The notes below the pieces were generated by a model. It ran no database searches, was not told the DNA's origin, and saw only the letters and a list, made by a program, of their open reading frames with translations. Source: Candidatus Magnetocorallium paracelense (GTDB lineage Bacteria; Nitrospirota; Thermodesulfovibrionia; Thermodesulfovibrionales; Magnetobacteriaceae). Taken from it: DNA of 33,348 nucleotides. The first letter of the stretch is position 1, and each line of letters begins with the position of its first letter. The stretch spans positions 1 to 33,348 of the forward strand of contig JAREWP010000008.1 of NCBI GenBank assembly GCA_029001845.1, given 5' to 3'. The translations under genes were made by a program, and so were the position numbers. Of this stretch, positions 25,298-32,943 are shown in pieces.

Positions 25298-25326
25298 ACT
25301 ATAACATATAAAAGCTAACCAGTCAA
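25298..25326 (-). promoter_or_regulatory. Sigma-70 promoter of the cell-shape operon
   Basis: On the minus strand, TTGACT (25326-25321), a 17-bp spacer and TATAGT (25303-25298) form a near-consensus housekeeping promoter. The expected start is near 25291, giving a leader of about 44 bases before the M23 start codon. No other promoter of this quality was seen within the six genes. Confidence 0.75.
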
Positions 25327-25445
25327 TAACAAACGAAATTCGAAAGAAAATTAACAGAAATGTAAAATTTTGTATTAATCAATCGAAAATTACCATACAT
25401 TGCAAAAAAAAAGTATATGTGATACATTATTTATAAAGTAACTAC

Positions 25446-25792
25446 TTAGTCGCTTATAAATGAAATTGTGCGCAAAAAAGCACCGATATTTTTGATTACC
25501 ACTGTTTAAGCTGCTATTGATAAGGATTTTGAGCATTTAGAAATGTGCTCTGACTTTTCAGCGAAAGCTGCTAAAGCAGCAATTATTCTTTTACTCCCTC
25601 TCCCCCATTGAAGGGGGAGAGGGTTGGGGTGAGGGAGCGCGGTATGGTGCTCGATACGATTACGTTTCTCCACCGTCACCCCTCACCTTAGTCCTCTCCC
25701 CTCAAGGGGAGAGAAGACTTGAAGGGAATTTCTTCGAAATTCCCAGACGTTAAATCAAACCTTTTTGGTTCCGGCTGTGCCGGGTTAGGTGT
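25446..25792 (+). repeat. Family A repeat, full-length copy
   Basis: It matches the element at 1-329 from TTAGTCGCTTATAAATGAAA through CCGGGTTAGGTGT with scattered substitutions. Together with the copy at 1, it defines a unit of about 340 bp. It lies between the promoter of the cell-shape operon and the AmmeMemoRadiSam gene and contains no credible gene. Confidence 0.85.
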
Positions 25793-25949
25793 ATAGAGGT
25801 GTATAGACTGAAGGCTGTCAGATAAAACATGGGTAATCGATAAAAACTTAAGTTTTTTATTGGCTGACATTCCCAAACCTTTTGATTTTTTTCTTCAGCC
25901 CAAATATCTGAGTCCTTACATTATATAAACATATAAGGAGGTATTTCAT

Positions 25950-26798
25950 ATGACAACAAGGCGGGCTTTTGCAGAGCAATTTTATTTCGGTGATTGCAGC
26001 ACAAACATAAAGGCCTTTTTAAAGGACTATAATCCCCCCAAGATCGAGGGAGACCCTGTTGCCGGCGTCGTTCCACATGCAGGATGGTTCTTTTCCGGTC
26101 GAGTCGCTGCAAGAACATTAAAAACAATGGGATATGACAACTCACCTGACACATTTATCGTTCTTGGCGCTGTTCATTATATGAATTCTCCCAAGAATGC
26201 TGTTTACGCCAAAGGCGCCTGGAAAACTCCTTTCGGCGATCTATCTGTTGACGAAGAGATGGCGTCTCTTGTTATTGACGCACTTGGCGATGACGCGGTT
26301 GAGGATCCTTTGGCTCATAACTACGAACACTCTATCGAAGTTCAACTGCCTTTCATTAAATATCTGTATCCTGACTCCAAAATCGTTCCTATTTCCGTTC
26401 ATCCCGGATCTTCGGCTCATGAAATCGGCGTTAAGCTGGGTAAAGCGATTTCACAACAGGAGAAAAATATCAAAGTCATTGGCAGCACGGATTTGACCCA
26501 CTATGGAGACAATTACGGCTTCACTCCCTTTGGTTACGGCAGGCAGGCAAAGGAGATGATGCAAAAAAACGATTTCAGAATCATAAACCTGGCAGTGGAG
26601 ATGAAGTCAGACAGAATTGTACATGAAGCTGCGACGAATCACAATGCCTGCGGCTCGGGTGCTCTTGCCGCCACAGTAGCCGCTGCAGAGACTCTGGGAG
26701 CCGACAAAGGTGTCCTTGTCGAGTATACGACAAGCTACGATACGCTGCCTGAAGGAGATTTCTCTATGGCTGTCGGTTACGCGGGGATTGTTTTTTAA
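25950..26798 (+). CDS. amrB: AmmeMemoRadiSam system protein B (MEMO1 family)
   Basis: This encodes 282 aa; AAGGAGG (25934-25940) fixes the start. Family motifs are VVPHAGWFFSGRVAA, VLGAVHYMNS, HNYEHSIEVQLPF, GSTDLTHYGDNYGF and NHNACGSGALAATVAAAE. Conserved His residues in the first two motifs and the Cys of ACGSG match the metal-binding site of MEMO1 (related to LigB-type dioxygenases). In bacteria and archaea the protein usually sits with an AMMECR1 protein and a radical SAM enzyme. Neither is present within this window, so this gene stands alone. The reaction is not established. Confidence 0.92.
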   Translation: MTTRRAFAEQFYFGDCSTNIKAFLKDYNPPKIEGDPVAGVVPHAGWFFSGRVAARTLKTMGYDNSPDTFIVLGAVHYMNSPKNAVYAKGAWKTPFGDLSVDEEMASLVIDALGDDAVEDPLAHNYEHSIEVQLPFIKYLYPDSKIVPISVHPGSSAHEIGVKLGKAISQQEKNIKVIGSTDLTHYGDNYGFTPFGYGRQAKEMMQKNDFRIINLAVEMKSDRIVHEAATNHNACGSGALAATVAAAETLGADKGVLVEYTTSYDTLPEGDFSMAVGYAGIVF

Positions 26799-26803
26799 AG
26801 CCT

Positions 26804-26937
26804 CAATACCATTAACTTAAGGAGTGAAGCGCTTTCCGACAGAAGCGGGTCATGTTTGAGAAGGCGCAGCGAAGCAGAGCCTTCGAGTTTAGCCGCTGAA
26901 GGCGGAGGTCGCTTTGCTCCTTAAGTTAATGATATTG
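26804..26937 (+). repeat. 134-bp palindromic structured element, copy 2 (family B)
   Basis: It begins 5 bases after the stop at 26798. Outer arms CATTAACTTAAGGAG and CTCCTTAAGTTAATG pair perfectly over 15 bp. The core (GAAGCGGGTCATGT, then GAGAAGGCGCAGCGAAGC, then GCCTTCGAGTTT) is shared with the copy at 15360-15493. Differences in the arms are compensated on the opposite side. It separates two convergent genes (ends at 26798 and 26953) and may serve as a bidirectional transcription end. Confidence 0.85.
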
Positions 26938-26952
26938 TTTTAAGCCTGTAAA

Positions 26953-27138
26953 TTATCCGGTTTTCCAAAAAGAGTCGTAAAGGGCAAAACTGCCAAAAAC
27001 GGACATTACCATGAGAAAGGTCAATGCGCCGTATATTAAAGCCTTATACCTCCAGGGCAACACTCTTTTCATAACCAAGAAAAGCGAGGAGAGATAGACA
27101 ACCACGATCCCGACGATAGAGAGTAAGAGATAAATCAC
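26953..27138 (-). CDS. Small two-span membrane protein coupled to ABC permease
   Basis: This encodes 61 aa from GTG 27138, whose GTGA overlaps the stop of the permease gene; AAAGGA lies a few bases upstream within that gene. Two hydrophobic segments (IYLLLSIVGIVVVYLSSLFL and LIYGALTFLMVMSVFGSFAL) are separated by a basic loop (MKRVLPWRYK). No family is recognised. Translational coupling suggests it acts with the permease, perhaps as an accessory subunit. Confidence 0.65.
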   Translation of the reverse strand: MIYLLLSIVGIVVVYLSSLFLVMKRVLPWRYKALIYGALTFLMVMSVFGSFALYDSFWKTG

Positions 27139-27911
27139 AGGAAATCCTTTACATCCGATTCCAGTCTGCTATAAATGAAGTAAGCCGTACCCAACAACAA
27201 AAAGGTAACTGACGTAATGATCATAAGATTCCCTATATCGGGCAGGCTGTTTCGTAAAAAAATATGTTGGTAACTGTCGGAAAAAATATAGGCCGGATTA
27301 AATATAATTAATTTTTCCACCTCGTCGGGCAGGATATCTTTTACATATACAATAGGAGTAAACCAGAACCACAGTTGCAGGGTTATACCGACAACCTCCT
27401 TCAAATCCCTCAGAAAAATGGTGAGAACGGCAAGAATAAGGCCCAGTGCATAGGCGAAAAGCTGTTGAACCAGAAAAATGAAGGGCAGCATAATGTGGTA
27501 AACAGAAAAACCATGACCGATTATCAGAAGAAAAACATAATAGCAGAGTATGGATATAAAAAGGGTGATCGTCTCCGATATATTTATATAAAAGGGCATT
27601 AAAGGCAGTGTAATATTCAGTTTCGTGATGAGCGATTTTTTATCGGAAAATACGGTGGTGCTTCTTGACAGTGTTGTTGCAAAGGCGGACCAGGGCAATA
27701 GAGCTGCGATAAGGTAAATGCTGTAAGAAAACTTATTGTCAATGCCTGATATGCGAGATCCCATTACATTGGAAAAAATAATCACATATATCAGTACATT
27801 GGCGAATGGCCAGATAAAGGACCACAAACTTCCCAAAACCGAGCCTGCAAATCTCTCGATAAAATCTCTTTTAACAAATTCTACGACTAACTCAATATTT
27901 AACCATTTCAT
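27135..27911 (-). CDS. ABC-2 type permease, polysaccharide/polyol-phosphate export type
   Basis: This encodes 258 aa; TAGGAG lies a few bases before the ATG at 27911. Six hydrophobic segments and the motifs FVKRDFIERFAGSVLGSLWS, LPWSAFATTLSRS and LWFWFTPIVYVKDILP identify a Wzm/TagG/KpsM-type permease that exports O-antigen, teichoic-acid-like or capsular glycans. The partner ATPase (Wzt/TagH) and glycosyltransferases are absent from the window, which is unusual because they are normally adjacent. It could use an ATPase encoded elsewhere or be a remnant of a longer cluster. Confidence 0.9.
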   Translation of the reverse strand: MKWLNIELVVEFVKRDFIERFAGSVLGSLWSFIWPFANVLIYVIIFSNVMGSRISGIDNKFSYSIYLIAALLPWSAFATTLSRSTTVFSDKKSLITKLNITLPLMPFYINISETITLFISILCYYVFLLIIGHGFSVYHIMLPFIFLVQQLFAYALGLILAVLTIFLRDLKEVVGITLQLWFWFTPIVYVKDILPDEVEKLIIFNPAYIFSDSYQHIFLRNSLPDIGNLMIITSVTFLLLGTAYFIYSRLESDVKDFL

Positions 27912-28138
27912 TTTTACTCCTAAAACCGAACTCCCCCAAAAAACTGAAAACTTTCAACCAGGCGCTTAGTTTATCATATTAGCCGGGTAAAAGTGGATTT
28001 TAACCAAAGCATTCACATTATCTTATTGATAAATTCCAAATTTACCTGATAAAATCATCGATATTCGTAACTACTCAAGGTAGATAGACTGAAGGCTGAA
28101 GACTATCAGGTAAGAACAAAAGTATTGACAAATATTGT

Positions 28139-28219
28139 GCCTTATAAAGAAAAGCTAAAACTGTGATACTCAAAAATATTAGTGCTTTTTTGCGCACAAT
28201 TTCATTTATAAGCAACTAA
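28139..28219 (-). repeat. Family A repeat, 5' part, inverted
   Basis: Read on the minus strand it starts TTAGTTGCTTATAAATGAAA and follows the first ~80 bases of the repeat at 1 and 25446, then diverges. With the copy at 25446 it forms an inverted pair enclosing the AmmeMemoRadiSam and permease genes. Confidence 0.8.
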
Positions 28220-28287
28220 TACATCAAAATAAAAGTCCATGATCCTCCGGATCACTATAAAGCAATGAAAATTATTCATGATGGTTG

Positions 28288-28382
28288 GTAGGGGCGAACC
28301 TGTGTGTTCGCCCCGGCCGCGTGCCGTTCTCCGGTGCGTTTGTTCGTTAGCCACCGCCGGGCAGACACGCAGGTCTGCCCCT
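28288..28382 (-). repeat. Composite hairpin repeat (family D), inverted copy
   Basis: GGGGCGAAC-CTGTGT-GTTCGCCCC (28291-28314) and GGGCAGAC-ACGCAG-GTCTGCCC (28359-28380) are separated by a ~45-base spacer. Order and orientation are the reverse complement of the pair at 7545-7621, and the spacers are also partly alike. Confidence 0.75.
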
Positions 28383-28490
28383 ATATTTTTTGTGGTTGTC
28401 TATTTTCGGAGCAAACGCCCGTGATCCTTCAAGGCGCTACTACGTATAAAAATTATTTATCAACCGTTTTCGATTTTTTACAGGTGACTC

Positions 28491-29399
28491 ATCAAAAAAG
28501 TAATTTTTGTATTCATCGATGGTATAGGATTAGGAGAAAGAAATCGCAATAATCCCTTTTGTCTGTCTCCCATGCCCTTTCTCCACCATCTTTTTGGTAT
28601 CGACATTGCTAAAGATTCCTTCTTAAATAAAGAAGGACTATTATTAAAAGGGATCGACGCCTGTCTCGGAGTAGAGGGTGTTCCTCAAAGCGCAACCGGG
28701 CAAACAACGCTCTTTACAGGAATAAACGCTGCAAAATCGATTGGTTATCACAGACCGGCTTTCCCTAATCAAGCCTTGATAAAACTGATAAATAAAGCGT
28801 CCATACTTAAGCTTGCAATAGAAAACGGCCTGACAAGCACATTCGCCAATGCATACACTCCCGAGTATTTTAAAATGGCCGAAAGGGGATTGCGCACGCA
28901 CAGCGCCACCACTCTCTGCGTCATGGCAGCTGATCGAAGATTCAGAAATTTGAAAGAGCTGCTGAAAGGAGACGCCATATATTGGGATATAACCAACCAA
29001 AACCTGCAAAACAGAACAGACGATATAGTCCCCCTACTCTCTCCCTATGTGGCCGGAGAACGCCTGGCCAAACTATCACGTTGTTACGACCTGGTTTTGT
29101 ATGAGTGTTTTTTGCCGGATCTGATCGGCCATGAGATGAGCATGAAAAAGGCTGTCCACTGCCTTGAGACGTTAGATCTTTTTTTAAAGGGCATTGTAGA
29201 AAACTTATTACCTGAAGACTCCCTGGTACTAACGAGCGATCACGGCAATATGGAAGACCTTTCCACAGGAATTCACACAAAAAACCCGGTGCCGCTCCTG
29301 GTATCGGGACCGATAGCGGAATACGCAGTAAAAATCGAATCTCTTACCAACGTTACCCCTGCAATTATCTCATGGTTGAAACAAGGAGTCCCGGCATAA
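28491..29399 (+). CDS. Alkaline-phosphatase-superfamily metalloenzyme (phosphoglycerate-mutase-like), anomalous start
   Basis: The protein is about 302 aa. The metal-site motifs of the superfamily are all visible: VFIDGIGLGE (Asp of site 1), VPQSATGQTTLFTGINA (nucleophile region), YECFLPDLIGHE (Asp/His), TSDHGNMED (Asp/His) and HTKNPVPLL (His). The first of these lies upstream of the first in-frame ATG (28572), so that ATG cannot be the true start. The frame upstream reads (ATC)KKVIFVFIDGIGLG, with AGGTGA (28482-28487) placed correctly before ATC 28491, and a stop at 28485. The start is therefore either a non-standard ATC, a mutated ATG, or GTG 28484 with a one-base slip in the A6 run at 28494-28499. 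The family includes cofactor-independent phosphoglycerate mutase and phosphopentomutase. The substrate is unknown. Confidence 0.8.
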   Translation: MKKVIFVFIDGIGLGERNRNNPFCLSPMPFLHHLFGIDIAKDSFLNKEGLLLKGIDACLGVEGVPQSATGQTTLFTGINAAKSIGYHRPAFPNQALIKLINKASILKLAIENGLTSTFANAYTPEYFKMAERGLRTHSATTLCVMAADRRFRNLKELLKGDAIYWDITNQNLQNRTDDIVPLLSPYVAGERLAKLSRCYDLVLYECFLPDLIGHEMSMKKAVHCLETLDLFLKGIVENLLPEDSLVLTSDHGNMEDLSTGIHTKNPVPLLVSGPIAEYAVKIESLTNVTPAIISWLKQGVPA

Positions 29400-29490
29400 T
29401 CGGAAATTTTTAGTTTGTTTCCTGTTGTCGTCTATTTTCAGAGCAAACGTCCATGAACCGCCGGTTCACCACATAGCATGAAAATCGTTA

Positions 29491-29576
29491 GAAGTAGCAG
29501 TGATGTCCTGCCAAAACAAGGTGGTGTTTGAGTTTACGAGTTTCAGCTTGTTTTAGCAGGACATTGCTGCTGCTTC
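29491..29576. repeat. Long imperfect hairpin, 30-bp arms
   Basis: GAAGTAGCAGTGATGTCCTG (continuing CCAAAACAAG, 29491-29520) is almost exactly complementary to 29547-29576 (CTTGTTTTAGCAGGACATTG + CTGCTGCTTC), with a 26-base loop. It lies between the metalloenzyme gene and the broken secreted-protein gene, whose reading ends converge here. It may act as a terminator or be a mobile palindromic repeat. Confidence 0.8.
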
Positions 29577-29609
29577 CGGTGCGCATTCGTTTATTTACGG
29601 AGCAAATGC

Positions 29610-31501
29610 CTAATTCACAACATCGACAACGACAGAGTCCATAAAAAAAACGCCCGACCCATCACTGTCGTCCATCATTCCGTTCATTATTAAATCCACC
29701 ATAAAGTAGAAAATATACTCACCGATATGAAGACCTTCGGGATGTGTGCCGTCTATAGTATTACTCAACACAATTAAAGGCGTATCTATTGGAAAAAGCA
29801 TGCCCTGCCAGGACGGATAAAAATCATCCTTCCATAAGCCGGACCACTCGCTGCTAATATCATCGTACTCCATATCAAATGAGTACCAGCCGTAAGGCCC
29901 CTCATAGATCACCCACAAATCGGCATACTTGTCTTGTGCAAAACCCGGATCCAAAGTAACAGCCACTTCCAGATCACCGTGAACATTAATTACCATATCA
30001 ACATTTCTTCTAAAACCGTTTATTAAAATTTCAGGTTCCGGGTCTCCTGTTGGTGCTTCGTCAAGAGTAAATGCAGCTGTAATTTCAATATCATTATTCA
30101 TGGTTATCGCACACGTATCCGTACCACGACATAATTCTGTCGACCATCCGTCAAAACTGCTCCCAATATCTGCTTCAGCAGTAAGGTGTAACTCTGTCTC
30201 TGCAGGAAATACAACAGAACAGGATTCCGTACAAAGCATATCTTCTCCGTTCATTACAGAGCCTGTTCCGGAACCGTCCATATTTATAGTAAGAGTGTAT
30301 TCATCAGTACTTAATATTCCCGTTCTCTTCAGAGTAATTTTGCCTGTTGCACCGATATAATTCGTACCGATAGAGATCATTCCATCCTTCTCTCCGCCTG
30401 TCGGAGTAAAGGTTATCATAAAAGTACAGGATTCTCCCAAATCATATTACCCAAACCATCTGTCTTTACAATATAAAGATCGTCAGAACCTTCAGAGTCG
30501 CCAACTTGTCCGACAACGACAAAACCACCTTCTGCTGTCTCTTGAACAGAACCTGCCGAGTCGACATAATTGCTTCCATAGGTTTTAAAACCGCCCCAAT
30601 TTTCATTTACTTCACCATTACTATCTATTTTCAACAAAAAATAATCTAAGTTCCCGCTATTGTTTTGATTAAGAGTTCCTCCAAGGATATATCCATTATC
30701 AGAAGTCGGACTTATTGTCTTCAGTGATACAATCCCCTGTAAACTCGATATCGTCTTTTCCAAAACGATCTTGAATTCAGGATAAGTTGTGTCAGGGACA
30801 ATTTCAACCAGATATATACCACCTCTACCGGTCGTTGTTTGAGAGCGGTTTCCTGCAATGATAAATCCTCCTTTAGCAGTCTCAATGATTGAGATGGCCT
30901 TTTGATTACAATCACGTTGCAATTGAATTGCCCATCCCTCAACAATATTATTAGCATTCTTATTATAAATGAGTTGTTGTATATAAATATCTCCGGACCT
31001 GTCAGAAAGATTATGAATACTTCCCGTTACGACAAAGTAAGGGGCATTTCCCTCATCCTTTACTTCAATCAACGAACTGAACAGGCGGGAGATTCCGGAA
31101 GTATAATCACACGTAAAATCACCTGAACTATTGACAATAGCCACATAACCTAAAAACGGACCGTTTACCTGCTCAGCACCTGCAATCACATAATTTCCAT
31201 CTGAAGCACGAATTATATCAGAAGCGCTTTGATGAATATTATCCGAGGCAACAGCCTTGCCCCATGAAAAGACACCATCCTTATCAGTCTTAACCAGATA
31301 GATATCAAAACTTGTAAACCTGCCGGTTCTTATTGCAATGTATCCCTCGTTTTCGCTTATCAGTAACACTTTTCTGAATTCAATAATGGTATCATCCTGA
31401 TATGGCTAACCTGCCTCTATATCGGGTGCAGTTATTGCGTTTGCCCTGATTGTGGGTAAAACAAATAAAATAAACATCAGCAATATAAATTTTCTCATCA
31501 T
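29610..31501 (-). pseudogene. Broken gene for a secreted repeat protein (nonsense codon and frameshift)
   Basis: Translation would start at ATG 31501 behind AAGGAG, giving a signal peptide (KFILLMFILFVLPTIRANA). An in-frame TAG at 31408-31406 interrupts it. The same frame then continues (31405-30416) through six or more repeats of the D.YLVKTDxxGxxxW / GGFIIAG type and stops within IWENPVLL-stop. The next frame (30440-29610) resumes in the middle of an ASH-like domain (SCTFMITFTPTGG). It goes on through an InlB B-repeat-like domain (YTLTINMDGSGTGSV ... SFDGWS ... CAITMNNDIEITAAF) and ends in the same C-terminal module as the protein at 11438-13168. The mid-domain join suggests an internal deletion plus frameshift. 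The long intact frames mean the decay is recent. Two separately translated pieces are a less likely alternative. Confidence 0.75.
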
Positions 31502-31585
31502 ATCAGCTCCTTATATAGCGGAATTACTGTTAAAGTCTGAAAATCACATTAACATATATGAAAGAAAAAAATCATTAGAATTATT

Positions 31586-31614
31586 ATTAACATAAATTAG
31601 AATAGTATTGCAAA
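31586..31614 (-). promoter_or_regulatory. Possible promoter of the broken secreted-protein gene
   Basis: On the minus strand, TTGCAA (31614-31609), 17 bp and TTAATA (31591-31586) lie about 85 bases before the start codon at 31501. The surroundings are AT-rich, so chance matches are likely. Confidence 0.3.
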
Positions 31615-31729
31615 AAAAACAATAATATTCAGGGAAAATATTTAATAGGTTTAATACTCTCTGTAGCAAAGACAGGGAATTTTGTGGTTGCATCTTTTAC
31701 AACAATAATCACTGCGATTCATAATCAGC

Positions 31730-31758
31730 TTGCTTTTTTTCAAAAAATAACTTATCAT
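31730..31758 (+). promoter_or_regulatory. Probable promoter of the histidine kinase gene
   Basis: TTGCTT (31730-31735), a 17-bp spacer containing an A/T tract and TATCAT (31753-31758) fit a sigma-70 promoter. The leader would be about 35 bases, up to the TTG start at 31800. The rest of the 31502-31799 intergenic region shows no other feature. Confidence 0.5.
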
Positions 31759-31799
31759 ACCAATTAGTTACAAAAATCGTTCACCTGTAAAAAAATCAC

Positions 31800-32873
31800 T
31801 TGATTGAAGATATATACATCTTACTTATCTTTGCCGGCCTTACAATAATAACCGTTCTCTTCTATTTAAGAAGACTTGCCAATAAAACTCTTAAAGTAAT
31901 CCTTGAAATCATAGAACTGCATACATCTCTGAGCAACGACACTGACGATTTCCCGTGCAGGGCTTTTGAAAAACTCAAGTCAGTCGGAATATCGGACTAT
32001 TCTTACAGAATCGAGTACTTCGATTCAATAAGGGAGAGAAAAAAAAACGTCTCAGGCAAGGGCATATCCAAGTCTTATAAAGATGACGACAGTAGTATTT
32101 TTATAGAAATAATACCTGAAAGTATTGGGGGAGAAAACAGATACGTAAGCCTTATTATACTGGAAGTCATCTTTCTGCTCATTAAAAGCAATGTCCTGAT
32201 TAAAACCAAGAGTATTCACGAAACATTTTCCAATATATCTAAGGTTCAGACCTATATCATCCATGACGTAAAAAATATTGCGCAATTCATTCAGGCCTGC
32301 TCGTATAATATGAAAAAGGCGAAGACAGCAGAAGAAGAACACCGTCTTTTTATGTATCTTAAAGATTCCTTAAGCGCTCTTCAATTAAGGGCCGATCGTA
32401 TTATTGGCGCTCTGGAAATAAACGCACAAACAAAAACAGATAACTCCTTTGAACTTGACATTAGAAGCACAATAGAAGACCTTCTGAATATCTACAAGCT
32501 TGATTCCAAAGTCAGTGGTAAGGCGCTGTTTTACGGAGACAGCGGAACATTAATCACTGTACTGGACAATCTGATTAAAAACATTTACGATAAGTCCATG
32601 TCCGAATCTCTCGATTCATCTGTAGAGATATCGCAAGATAACGAAATGATTCGTATTATAATCTCTGATACAGGTAAACAGATCGATTCACTTGACAGAA
32701 TATTCGAGCCCTTTTACACAACAAAGCAGGGAGGCATGGGACTGGGACTCTTTTATGTTAGAAAGACAGTGAAAAACATAGGAGGTTCTATAACGGTTGG
32801 AAATACCGACAAAGGTGTCTTTTTCGCCCTGAACATTCCCCGATCTGCAAATACATCTTATATACATGAGTAA
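31800..32873 (+). CDS. Membrane-anchored histidine kinase, PrsK-like H-box
   Basis: This encodes 357 aa from a TTG start with a weak ribosome site. One N-terminal membrane segment (IYILLIFAGLTIITVLFYL) precedes a region of about 110 residues without a recognised domain. The kinase has the H-box YIIHDVKN (His155), N-box DNLIKNIYDKS (about 255-265), and G-boxes ISDTGKQID and GGMGLGLFYVRK. The HD.KN H-box resembles that of PrsK, the kinase tied to PEP-CTERM/exosortase and exopolysaccharide regulation in environmental Gram-negatives. PrsK itself is much larger, with several membrane spans and a GAF domain. No response regulator lies in the window. A strong terminator overlaps the stop codon, so none is co-transcribed downstream. 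Confidence 0.88.
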   Translation: MIEDIYILLIFAGLTIITVLFYLRRLANKTLKVILEIIELHTSLSNDTDDFPCRAFEKLKSVGISDYSYRIEYFDSIRERKKNVSGKGISKSYKDDDSSIFIEIIPESIGGENRYVSLIILEVIFLLIKSNVLIKTKSIHETFSNISKVQTYIIHDVKNIAQFIQACSYNMKKAKTAEEEHRLFMYLKDSLSALQLRADRIIGALEINAQTKTDNSFELDIRSTIEDLLNIYKLDSKVSGKALFYGDSGTLITVLDNLIKNIYDKSMSESLDSSVEISQDNEMIRIIISDTGKQIDSLDRIFEPFYTTKQGGMGLGLFYVRKTVKNIGGSITVGNTDKGVFFALNIPRSANTSYIHE

Positions 32874-32899
32874 AATCGTTTTACTCATGTAAAAGTTTT
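32863..32899 (+). terminator. Intrinsic terminator overlapping the kinase stop codon
   Basis: TACATGAGTAAAA and TTTTACTCATGTA (32863-32875 and 32879-32891) form a perfect 13-bp stem with a TCG loop, followed by GTTTTTT within a few bases. The stop codon TAA (32871-32873) is inside the stem. Confidence 0.7.
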
Positions 32900-32943
32900 T
32901 TACATCTTGACGCTCCTTTTAACCTCATTTATAATAATAAATA

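Larger units (their letters stand above)
27912..28490. other. Repeat-filled intergenic stretch
   Basis: From 27940 to 28138 nothing could be assigned, apart from GACTGAAGGCTG at 28088, which also occurs near 25805. The rest consists of the inverted family A fragment (28139-28219), the family D hairpins (28288-28382), and GTCTATTTTCGGAGCAAACG near 28398. This last word recurs at 29430 and, degenerately, at 29588. A frame at 28304-28552 is built mostly from these repeats and is not a gene. Confidence 0.6.

Noticed and set aside
25688-25876. Minus-strand frame of 62 codons
   Set aside because: It lies in the full-length family A repeat; similar frames appear in other copies only because the repeat is conserved.
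25446-28219. Composite transposon bounded by inverted family A copies
   Set aside because: No transposase lies inside, the right copy is only a fragment, and the same repeat occurs elsewhere without flanking role; kept only as a low-interest synteny question.
28304-28552. Open frame of 82 codons before the metalloenzyme
   Set aside because: It is made largely of the family D hairpins and runs out of frame over the true N-terminus of the metalloenzyme.
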